From: an uncultured Clostridia bacterium
GTDB lineage: Bacteria; Bacillota_A; Clostridia; Oscillospirales; Ruminococcaceae
Assembly: GCA_947169455.1 (NCBI GenBank)
Contig: CAMVPV010000023.1
Span: 1 to 9,575, forward strand
Direction of reading: 5' to 3'
DNA: 9,575 nt
Of this stretch, positions 1-5,194 are shown piece by piece. Within the stretch, counting starts at the first letter, position 1. Each line of letters begins with the position of its first letter. The notes under the pieces were generated by a model. The model was not told the origin of the DNA and did not search any database. It worked only from the letters and a program-made list of their open reading frames with translations. The translations under genes and the position numbers were made by a program.

Positions 1-81
1 TAATTGACGATCGACGATCATTTCCGGCTTTTTGTTCGTACTATGAACAGCAGATTTATAATTGTATTCTAATCTTTGTAT

Positions 82-123
82 AATCTTTGTAAAATGGTTT
101 TTGTCCGGTATATATAGTATAAT
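82..123 (+). promoter_or_regulatory. Promoter block of the CPBP protease gene
   Basis: A perfect TATAAT at 118-123 lies 17 nt downstream of a weak -35 (TGGTTT, 95-100). Transcription would start near 130 and leave a short leader to the ATG at 164. The block 82-123 matches the promoter of the DUF3592 array (2960-3001) at 34 of 42 positions by eye, with the -35 and -10 in register. Upstream, 59-70 also matches 2948-2959 at 11 of 12. Between them this copy carries an extra 11 bp because AATCTTTGTA occurs twice (71-80 and 82-91). Positions 1-58 hold nothing I can assign beyond a GACGATC direct repeat. Confidence 0.6.
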
Positions 124-163
124 TGATATCACATGAAGATCATCTATAAAACGGGAGGAAAAC

Positions 164-874
164 ATGGATATGGACACAAATACTGCTTCAGCCGCAGTCA
201 CCGGAACAGACGGCTCACAGCTCAACACAGCGGCAAAATGGAAAAGGATACTCTGCATCGTACTGCTGTTCTTCTATTTCAGCGCACTGCCCGTGCCGGG
301 TCTGGGTACGATATGCACCCTTGCCGATCTCGCACTGGTAGTGATCATGATTCCCGACATCTTCCGCGATGCGAAAAAGCTCGGGAGCAGCAAGAAAAAC
401 CTGCTGTTCATGCCGCTCGGCGCAGCCGCCGTGATAGGCTTGCAGGGCATACTGTGGGACAATATCGCAGTGAATCTGATCATCCTCAAACTGGGCATCC
501 CCGTGAACAATGCCAATAATGAAAAGGTCACCGGAATGGTCATGGCGTCGATAGTGTTCATGGGACTGATAGTCTGTGTGTATGGTCCCGTGCTGGAGGA
601 AGTGCTTTACAGATACACGGCGTTCGGTCTGCTTTACGAAAAGAACCGCTTTGCGGCGTATGCCGTTTCAGCATTGCTGTTCGGCATACAGCACGTCGCA
701 GAAGCGGGCATATGGGGCGGCGATGTCATTCAGTTCATCAATATGCCGGGCTACATTATCGCCGGACTGATACTCGGTTTTCTGTTCGCAAAGACAAAGA
801 ATATCTGTGTGCCGATAGGAGCGCACATACTTGTAAATTCATTCGGTCTGGTGATGATGCTGATAAATATGTGA
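164..874 (+). CDS. CPBP-family intramembrane metalloprotease (CAAX protease / bacteriocin-processing type)
   Basis: This is a 236-residue polytopic membrane protein of the CPBP (Abi) family, related to Rce1/CAAX proteases, which cleave within or at the membrane using a metal held by Glu and His residues. The family motifs are all visible in order: EEVLYR at 145-150 (motif 1, EExxxR), FGIQH at 173-177 (motif 2, FxxxH) and HILVN at 221-225 (motif 3, HxxxN). The putative catalytic set is therefore intact. Hydrophobic segments lie near 28-45, 50-64, 82-98, 125-142, 165-180, 195-210 and 215-235, after a polar N-terminus of about 25 residues. The start is chosen for the GGGAGGA ribosome binding site 4-6 nt upstream. 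The acetyltransferase gene follows 63 nt later without a terminator, so the two probably share a transcript. The substrate is unknown; family members serve in bacteriocin immunity, peptide maturation or stress control. Its promoter resembles that of the DUF3592 array. Confidence 0.88.
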   Translation: MDMDTNTASAAVTGTDGSQLNTAAKWKRILCIVLLFFYFSALPVPGLGTICTLADLALVVIMIPDIFRDAKKLGSSKKNLLFMPLGAAAVIGLQGILWDNIAVNLIILKLGIPVNNANNEKVTGMVMASIVFMGLIVCVYGPVLEEVLYRYTAFGLLYEKNRFAAYAVSALLFGIQHVAEAGIWGGDVIQFINMPGYIIAGLILGFLFAKTKNICVPIGAHILVNSFGLVMMLINM

Positions 875-937
875 CTCTGTCGGGTATGATCAGCACGATC
901 TAATTAAACATCTGAAAATTACACGGAGGTAATATCC

Positions 938-1435
938 ATGAGATTAAGACCATATATCCATGAGGCGGATTTTGACGCCGTAAAGGATTGGATGAACGAC
1001 GAACGCATCCACGCGATGTGGTGTGCGGGACATATGAAATATCCCCTTGAAAAGGATGACTTCGGCAGTAAACTGTTCGATTTCTTCAAGAATAAGGGCG
1101 ACTGCCCGTTCGTGGCGCTCACCGATGACGGAAAACCGGTCGGTTTCGTATGCACCTCGCTGGATTACGAAAGCAATGAAGCGATGCTCGCATTCGTGAT
1201 GATAGACCCGGCACAGCGCGGAAAAGGGTTCGGTAAAGAAATGGTGCTGCTCGCCGCGAAGTACTGCTTTGAGATCATGAAAGCGGACGCCGTTCAGCTG
1301 AACGTATTCTCGTCAAATCCCGCCGCAAGAGGATGCTATTCCCGCGCGGGCTTATCCGAAAGGAAGATCACCGAAAATGCTTTTGAGTACAGCGGTGAAA
1401 AATGGGACAGGATAAATATGGTACTGAGAAAGTAG
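938..1435 (+). CDS. GNAT-family N-acetyltransferase
   Basis: This is a 165-residue single-domain GNAT protein that would transfer an acetyl group from acetyl-CoA to an amine. The pyrophosphate-binding loop (motif A) is visible as DPAQRGKGFGKEM at about 90-102, following the strand EAMLAFVMI. The later NVFSSNPAARGCYSRAGL (122-139) is the usual strand plus 'N-x-x-A-x-x-x-Y-x-x-x-G-F/L' helix of motif B. The N-terminus (RLRPYIHEADFDAVKDWMNDE) resembles the RimJ/RimL type, in which the substrate is often a protein N-terminus or a small molecule, but this does not fix the substrate here. The start has a very strong GGAGG site 9 nt upstream. Length is normal for the family. The gene lies 63 nt downstream of the CPBP protease on the same strand and is followed by a hairpin, so it is probably the last gene of a two-gene unit. 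Confidence 0.88.
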   Translation: MRLRPYIHEADFDAVKDWMNDERIHAMWCAGHMKYPLEKDDFGSKLFDFFKNKGDCPFVALTDDGKPVGFVCTSLDYESNEAMLAFVMIDPAQRGKGFGKEMVLLAAKYCFEIMKADAVQLNVFSSNPAARGCYSRAGLSERKITENAFEYSGEKWDRINMVLRK

Positions 1436-1458
1436 ATCGGGCTCATATATGAAAAACA

Positions 1459-1487
1459 GGGGGATGTGATGAAATACCACATCCCCC
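1459..1487. terminator. Hairpin between convergent genes, likely bidirectional terminator
   Basis: The arms GGGGGATGTG (1459-1468) and CACATCCCCC (1478-1487) form a perfect 10-bp stem with a 9-nt loop. It lies 23 nt after the acetyltransferase stop and in the path of the convergent secreted-protein gene. On the minus strand the stem is followed by TGTTTTTC, a fair T-tract, so it suits that gene best. On the plus strand the following CTCTTGC is T-poor, so termination there would be weaker. The gap 1488-1552 holds nothing else I can identify. Confidence 0.7.
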
Positions 1488-1552
1488 CTCTTGCAGAGTG
1501 TTCTATTTACTTATAAAACTCATCAGCTTTCAGAATACTGCGGGCAATTATA

Positions 1553-2644
1553 TCAACCGTGTCCGCTTGATACATATCCTGTGCAGGTGAAATCGACCGT
1601 AAGGATATCTTTCTCGGTTATCTCTGTCCATTTTCCGTCGATAAGCAGGCTTACGGCGTACTTGTAGGTGCCGTATTTACCGGGAGCGAACCAGAAGCCG
1701 TACTTCTGGGGCGAGGTAACGACGAGCTCAAACGTGCCGTCCGGCTTGATCTCGTAGAGTCTGTATCTCTTTGCTATCCTTACCCTGTTCCACTTTACGT
1801 GGATGACATCGTGCTCTGTTATCTCTGCGCGGAGATCGAGCTGTGAGCGGTAATTATCTCCGGCGCCGTCTTCTCCGGAGTTCGAGGCTTCGGGTGTATC
1901 GGCATCTTCAACATCCTCCGTCTCCTTGATGTTCTCTATGTTCGGAGCAACATATTCCTTGTCAGCGAGCAGGTCAAGTGATTCTGCAACAGCAGGATCC
2001 TTCTCCTCTTTTCTCTTGGCTTCTTCGGCTTCTTCTGCTGCTTCTGCGGCAGACTTGAAATGTGCCTTAACATTTTCGGCGCCTTCCAGGGTGATGCTTC
2101 TTCCGGAGGCTTCATATTCCTGATCGCCGAACGAGTATGTCCATTTCTCAAAGTAATAGCCGGGGTTTGCATTGGCGGTATATATTGTGCCGTCCCCTAC
2201 TGCATTGAAGAATATGCTGCCCGAGCCGGCGGGAGTGACCGATGCCGAGGAGGGCTTCTTCTTCTGTCTGAGGGTCATGAAGGTGCCGACCGATTCACTG
2301 TAACAGCACTCTATAACTTCGTAATCTGTACCGGGCTCCGGCTTATATGCGTCGCCCGCCTGAACAACTATCGGGTATGCATCCATTGCGGCGCCCGTAC
2401 CATCATCTATCCTTATGCGCAGGGATACTCCCCTGTCATTGTAAACGGAAATACCTTCGTCGCCGCTGATGAGCACATCACCCTGAGCGACCGAGCTGAT
2501 ATACGTATCAGCTCTGAGTTCAGCCGCGCTTACTGCAATGTGTGTCCCGGGGATAACAGCACCGCCCGAAACAGCAGGCACACCGGCAGCTATGACCATC
2601 AGAGACAGCCCTGCCGCAAGAGTTTTTCGGAGTCGTCCTTTCAT
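1553..2644 (-). CDS. Secreted multi-domain protein with InlB-B-repeat-like and Fn3-like regions
   Basis: I recognise no specific function. The 363-residue protein begins with a signal peptide: basic MKGRLRK, hydrophobic core about 8-32, likely cleavage after the AVSA at 37-40. Residues 41-130 form a beta-rich region of unknown family. Residues 140-197 (GSIFFNAVGDGTIYTANANP, then GYYFEKWTY) resemble the divergent InlB B-repeat fold, with the usual A-x-P-G-Y-x-F-x-x-W core. An Ala/Glu-rich, probably helical and then disordered acidic linker covers 198-265. Residues 270-352 resemble a fibronectin type III module (IHVKWNRVRIAKRYRLYEI...YKYAVSLL). No sortase motif, transmembrane anchor or catalytic signature is seen, so it is probably exported or loosely attached. 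The start at 2644 is chosen because AAAGGA at 2660-2655 sits 10 nt upstream. An in-frame TTG at 2671 and ATG at 2653 are poorly placed for that site. It has its own promoter and a leader of about 165 nt. Confidence 0.75.
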   Translation of the reverse strand: MKGRLRKTLAAGLSLMVIAAGVPAVSGGAVIPGTHIAVSAAELRADTYISSVAQGDVLISGDEGISVYNDRGVSLRIRIDDGTGAAMDAYPIVVQAGDAYKPEPGTDYEVIECCYSESVGTFMTLRQKKKPSSASVTPAGSGSIFFNAVGDGTIYTANANPGYYFEKWTYSFGDQEYEASGRSITLEGAENVKAHFKSAAEAAEEAEEAKRKEEKDPAVAESLDLLADKEYVAPNIENIKETEDVEDADTPEASNSGEDGAGDNYRSQLDLRAEITEHDVIHVKWNRVRIAKRYRLYEIKPDGTFELVVTSPQKYGFWFAPGKYGTYKYAVSLLIDGKWTEITEKDILTVDFTCTGYVSSGHG

Positions 2645-2775
2645 TTTTACCATATCCTTTCTTTGTTTCAAAAAAGCACACTGCGGCGTTCATACGCACA
2701 GAGAACGCTTTTTTACTGATATTCTACCCGGCAGGCAGCAGCCTGTTATCTTTGTCCATGACTGCGATCTGCCTA

Positions 2776-2805
2776 AATGTTACATAATGATTACAAATGA
2801 TTACG
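2776..2805. repeat. Three 10-bp near-direct repeats in the leader of the secreted-protein gene
   Basis: AATGTTACAT, AATGATTACA and AATGATTACG follow one another without gaps. The second and third differ by one base; the first is a looser match. The 10-bp period equals one helical turn, placing the copies on the same DNA face. They sit just downstream of the predicted start of transcription for the minus-strand gene (near 2812). The ATGTTAC of the first unit (2777-2783) also has an inverted partner, GTAACAT, at 2822-2828, overlapping the -10 region. A repressor site is possible but unproven. Confidence 0.4.
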
Positions 2806-2818
2806 TACCATCATTAGT

Positions 2819-2847
2819 ATTGTAACATATCGTTTCTGCTTTGTCAA
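2819..2847 (-). promoter_or_regulatory. Sigma-A-type promoter of the secreted-protein gene
   Basis: Read on the minus strand, a perfect TTGACA (2847-2842), a 17-nt spacer and TACAAT (2824-2819) form a near-consensus vegetative promoter. A TGT directly before the -10 gives an extended -10 element. Transcription would begin near 2812, leaving a leader of about 165 nt before the ATG at 2644. I see no clear riboswitch or attenuator fold in that leader. Confidence 0.8.
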
Positions 2848-2859
2848 GAGATTTTTTAA

Positions 2860-2880
2860 TTTTGTAACTATTGTACAAAA
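2860..2880. promoter_or_regulatory. Inverted repeat upstream of the secreted-protein promoter, possible operator
   Basis: TTTTGTA (2860-2866) and TACAAAA (2874-2880) form a 7-7-7 inverted repeat ending 13 nt upstream of the -35 element of the minus-strand promoter. The position suits a dimeric regulator acting from the upstream side. The repeat is AT-rich and short, so chance is a real alternative. The remaining gap, 2881-2947, shows nothing I can assign. Confidence 0.35.
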
Positions 2881-2959
2881 CAGGTCTGTGTTATTGGACG
2901 GATCCTTTGAGTGCACGGCAGTTCATTCCGGGACAGCGCGCAGTTTTTAATTGAATTCT

Positions 2960-3001
2960 AATCTATGTCAAATTGTTTTTATTCTGTGTATATTGTATAA
3001 T
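2960..3001 (+). promoter_or_regulatory. Promoter of the DUF3592 gene array
   Basis: TTGTTT (2973-2978), a 17-nt spacer and TATAAT (2996-3001) form a good vegetative promoter. Transcription would start near 3008, about 30 nt before the first ATG at 3039. This rules out the upstream in-frame ATG at 2973, which lies inside the promoter. The block is the second copy of the element found before the CPBP protease gene (34 of 42 positions shared). I find no other clear promoter within the array, so the five genes probably share this one. Confidence 0.75.
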
Positions 3002-3038
3002 AAAATTACAGGAACGGCGTAGAAAGGGGGCGGAAAAA

Positions 3039-3515
3039 ATGAGGACAAACAATTCATACAGCCGGCATTTTCTTTCTGCTTTGCTCTTTATAGTGGTCGG
3101 TCTTGTGCTGCTGTTTTTCTTTTTCCGCGATATCGACAGCTGGAAGATACTGTGTCCCGAACCCGTTAACGTTCAGGCGACCGTTATCCGCAGCGAGAAG
3201 CACACCGGCAGATCAGGCACGGCGACATACATCCCTTGTGTCAGGTTTGAACTGGACGGCAGAGAATATTATGTACAGCTCGGCAATTCATTTAAATACA
3301 GATACCGTTTTCCCGTTGCCGAAGGCACTCTGATGACGATATCGGTCAACAGCAGAAGACCGCGGGTCGTGCTGAAATCTCCCGATCTCATGAGCTTTAT
3401 TTTCGGCACGGGGTCACTGGTGATGCTGTTATCCGGCGGGATACTGATAATATGTCTGATGAACGGGAAGATCATCGCAGAGGACAGCCCCGCCGATGAG
3501 ATGCTTCAGCACTGA
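3039..3515 (+). CDS. DUF3592-type two-TM protein, array copy 1
   Basis: Function unknown. The 158-residue protein has a basic N-terminus, a first membrane helix at about 11-29, an extracytoplasmic beta-rich domain at about 31-118, a second helix at about 119-141 and a short acidic tail. The domain carries the DUF3592 hallmarks: a VRFELDGREYYV strand pair (68-79), then PVAEGTLMTISVNSRRP (92-108), matching the family's 'G-x-x-v-x-V-x-y-x-P' element. The motif DIDSWKILCPEPV (31-43) recurs in all five array members. By the positive-inside rule both ends face the cytoplasm. The start at 3039 has AAAGGGGG 8 nt upstream; the ATG at 2973 falls in the promoter. This is the first gene of the array, with copy 2 starting 37 nt downstream. 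It shares a 51-bp exact tract (3312-3362) with copy 2. Confidence 0.8.
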   Translation: MRTNNSYSRHFLSALLFIVVGLVLLFFFFRDIDSWKILCPEPVNVQATVIRSEKHTGRSGTATYIPCVRFELDGREYYVQLGNSFKYRYRFPVAEGTLMTISVNSRRPRVVLKSPDLMSFIFGTGSLVMLLSGGILIICLMNGKIIAEDSPADEMLQH

Positions 3516-3552
3516 GAATACGATAAACCAAAAAGAAAGAGAGGTACCGATA

Positions 3553-4041
3553 ATGAAAAAAGCTGTGAAAAAGAAGAACTATGTAATAGGCTTGGCAATG
3601 TTCGCGCTCGGGATCATGTTGGTACTGTATCTTTTCCGCGACATTGACAGCTGGAAATCCCTCTGCCCCGCGCCCGTCACCGTACAGGCAGTGGTCTCGG
3701 GAAATTCTCATCAGAGCGATTCGTATTACCCCTATGTGAGATTTGAGCTGGATGACAAGGAGTACGAGGTACTGCTCGACAATTCCTACGACACGAGGTA
3801 CAGCTCCCCCGTTGCCGAAGGCACTCTGATGACGATATCGGTCAACAGCAGAAGACCGGATGTCGTACTGAAATCACCCGATGCGATCTCGTTCGTTGTC
3901 GGAATGTTGGCATTTGTGGTCTCATCGCTTGGCTTTGCCATAGTACTCGATGCGCGCGGCGTCGATACGGAAATAAACAAACTTATCTCATACAGCAGCG
4001 GCTGTGACGGCTATGATACAGATCATCTCCGCCGTGAATAA
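3553..4041 (+). CDS. DUF3592-type two-TM protein, array copy 2
   Basis: This is a 162-residue paralogue of the previous gene, function unknown. It shows a lysine-rich start (MKKAVKKK), a membrane helix at about 10-28, the motif DIDSWKSLCPAPV (30-42), the FELDDKEYEVLL strand pair, PVAEGTLMTISVNSRRP (86-102) and a second helix at about 113-132. Its tail is the longest of the five, about 30 residues, and ends in HLRRE. The start at 3553 has GAGAGG 8 nt upstream; in-frame ATG 3496 overlaps the previous gene and lacks a good site. The 3' end of this gene (from about 4027) is one boundary of the 590-bp tandem duplication downstream: its last codons, L-R-R-E-stop, reappear at 4617-4631. Confidence 0.8.
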   Translation: MKKAVKKKNYVIGLAMFALGIMLVLYLFRDIDSWKSLCPAPVTVQAVVSGNSHQSDSYYPYVRFELDDKEYEVLLDNSYDTRYSSPVAEGTLMTISVNSRRPDVVLKSPDAISFVVGMLAFVVSSLGFAIVLDARGVDTEINKLISYSSGCDGYDTDHLRRE

Positions 4042-4076
4042 AACAAAAAAAATATTGATCCTATGGGGGAATAACT

Positions 4077-4553
4077 ATGAGAAACAAAACTTCGATCAGC
4101 ACGAAAAAGGCTGCATATATAATGATAGCGGTCGGCATATTATTTCTGTCCGGTCTTTTTGATGATATCAACAGATGGGAGATACTCTGCCCGGAATCTG
4201 TCACGGTACAGGGAGTTGTTACGGGTAACAAGAAGACAAACACAAAAAGTGTACATAAATATTATCCCGAGGTAAGCTTTGAACTGGACGGCAGGACGTA
4301 TGATGTACGGCTGTCATCCTCCCAGGGCTACGGTTCATCAAGTCCCTATACCGTCGGAGAGCAGCTGACTTTAAGGGTGAACAGAAGAGATCCGAAGAAA
4401 GTGCTGTCAAGCCCGGGCGTCAAGACCTGCGTTTGCTTTGTGCTGACATTCTTGCCGCTCACGCTCGGGATACTCTCTCTCCGCTCGGAAAACGGCGGAA
4501 AGCTTTTCCGCGATAAAAAAGAGGACGAGCCCGTGTTCTTCATGAAGGAATGA
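4077..4553 (+). CDS. DUF3592-type two-TM protein, array copy 3
   Basis: Function unknown; 158 residues, first product of the tandem duplication. Layout is as in its paralogues: membrane helix at about 12-28, DDINRWEILCPESV (29-42), strand pair FELDGRTYDVRL (68-79), YTVGEQLTLRVNRRDPKKVL (91-110), second helix at about 115-134, then a charged tail ending DEPVFFMKE. The Pro of the CPxPV motif is Ser here (CPESV). It is about 80% identical to copy 4 (32 differing residues by my count), with the last 24 residues identical. A GGGGGA site lies 6 nt before the ATG. It has Cys at 118 and 120 in the second helix, which copy 4 lacks. The gap to copy 4 is 116 nt, the largest in the array, because it carries the duplication junction. 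Confidence 0.78.
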   Translation: MRNKTSISTKKAAYIMIAVGILFLSGLFDDINRWEILCPESVTVQGVVTGNKKTNTKSVHKYYPEVSFELDGRTYDVRLSSSQGYGSSSPYTVGEQLTLRVNRRDPKKVLSSPGVKTCVCFVLTFLPLTLGILSLRSENGGKLFRDKKEDEPVFFMKE

Positions 4554-4569
4554 TGCGGGATATCCCGCA
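4554..4569. repeat. 16-bp perfect palindrome directly after copy 3
   Basis: TGCGGGATATCCCGCA is a perfect 16-bp palindrome that starts one base after the stop codon of copy 3. It is followed by GACCATACAAAAC with no T-tract, so it is not an intrinsic terminator. As RNA it could form a 6-bp stem with a 4-nt loop; as DNA it could bind a dimeric protein. The same sequence follows copy 4. Confidence 0.6.
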
Positions 4570-4601
4570 GACCATACAAAACTGAAATGAGCGTGGCAGA
4601 T

Positions 4602-4631
4602 ATGAAAAATATCCTGCTCCGCCGTGAATAA
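4602..4631 (+). pseudogene. Duplication-junction fossil: gene 5 start joined to gene 2 end
   Basis: A ten-codon frame reads M-K-N-I-L-L-R-R-E-stop. Its first five codons and the preceding 40 or so bases match the start region of array gene 5 (from 5195). Its last codons and the following A-rich leader match the end of gene 2 (4027-4041). The join is at C4617, with one base that could belong to either side. The ribosome binding site has one change relative to gene 5, AAATGAG instead of AAAGGAG, so it is probably not translated. It is best read as the scar of the tandem duplication. Confidence 0.7.
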
Positions 4632-4669
4632 AACAAAAAAGAAATATCGGATCCTATGGGGGAACAGCT

Positions 4670-5146
4670 ATGAGAAACAGAACTGCGATCAGCACGAAAA
4701 AGGCTGCATATATAATGATAGCGGTCGGCATATTATTTCTGTTCGGCTTATTTGATGATATCAACAAGTGGGAGATATTCTGCCCGGAACCGGTAACGGT
4801 ACAGGGCGTTGTAACGGATAACCGGCAGACAAGCACAAAAAGAGGATATATATATTATCCCGAAGTAAGATTTGAACTGGACGGCAGGACGTATGATGTA
4901 CGGCTGTCATCCTACCTGGACTACGGTTCATCAAGTCCCTATACCGTCGGAAAACAGCTGACCTTCAGGGTGAACAGAAGAGATCCGAAGAAAGTGCTGT
5001 CAGACCCGGGCGTTATGACATACGTTTTCGGTGCGCTGACATTCTTCATGTTCACATTCGGCATAATCGCTCTCCGCTCGGAAAACGGCGGAAAGCTTTT
5101 CCGCGATAAAAAAGAGGACGAGCCCGTGTTCTTCATGAAGGAATGA
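4670..5146 (+). CDS. DUF3592-type two-TM protein, array copy 4
   Basis: Function unknown; 158 residues, the second product of the tandem duplication. It has a membrane helix at about 12-28, DDINKWEIFCPEPV (29-42) with the full CPEPV motif, FELDGRTYDVRL (68-79), YTVGKQLTFRVNRRDPKKVL (91-110), and a more aromatic second helix (about 115-134). The tail ending DEPVFFMKE is identical to copy 3. Compared with copy 3 I count 32 amino-acid replacements and 11 silent codon changes. The changes cluster in the loop at 50-61, the segment 82-84 and the second helix. A GGGGGA site precedes the ATG by 6 nt. The same 16-bp palindrome as after copy 3 follows its stop, and gene 5 starts 48 nt downstream. Confidence 0.78.
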   Translation: MRNRTAISTKKAAYIMIAVGILFLFGLFDDINKWEIFCPEPVTVQGVVTDNRQTSTKRGYIYYPEVRFELDGRTYDVRLSSYLDYGSSSPYTVGKQLTFRVNRRDPKKVLSDPGVMTYVFGALTFFMFTFGIIALRSENGGKLFRDKKEDEPVFFMKE

Positions 5147-5162
5147 TGCGGGATATCCCGCA
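5147..5162. repeat. 16-bp perfect palindrome directly after copy 4
   Basis: This is an identical second copy of TGCGGGATATCCCGCA, one base after the stop of copy 4, again without a following T-tract. It lies 32 nt before the ATG of gene 5 (5195). It was carried along by the tandem duplication, so its repetition alone is not independent evidence for function. Confidence 0.6.
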
Positions 5163-5194
5163 GACCATACAAAACTGAAAGGAGCGTGGCAGAT

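Larger units (their letters stand above)
4027..4617 (+). repeat. Tandem duplication, unit 1 (gene 2 tail + copy 3 + start of a gene 5-like ORF)
   Basis: This 591-bp unit begins in the last codons of array gene 2 (CTCCGCCGTGAATAAAAC) and ends five codons into a gene 5-like start (ATGAAAAATATCCTGC). Unit 2 follows directly. The two units differ in length by 3 bp in the A-rich leader. Identity is very high at both edges and lower in the centre of the coding region. Confidence 0.8.

Noticed and set aside
2060..2719. 219-codon open frame on the plus strand opposite the secreted-protein gene
   Set aside because: It is antisense to a gene with a signal peptide, recognisable modules, promoter and ribosome binding site; its own translation shows no domain and is rich in Cys/Arg typical of a shadow frame.
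2645..2812. Riboswitch in the long leader of the secreted-protein gene
   Set aside because: No known aptamer core or terminator/antiterminator pair could be recognised by eye.
2973..3038. In-frame upstream extension of DUF3592 copy 1 starting at the ATG at 2973
   Set aside because: The extension overlaps the -35, spacer and -10 of a good promoter, and AAAGGGGG sits correctly before the ATG at 3039, which also gives the same length as the paralogues.
4495..4512. Inverted repeat GCGGAAAGCTTTTCCGC near the end of copies 3 and 4
   Set aside because: It lies inside the coding tail (G-G-K-L-F-R) and is explained by the codons; no T-tract follows.
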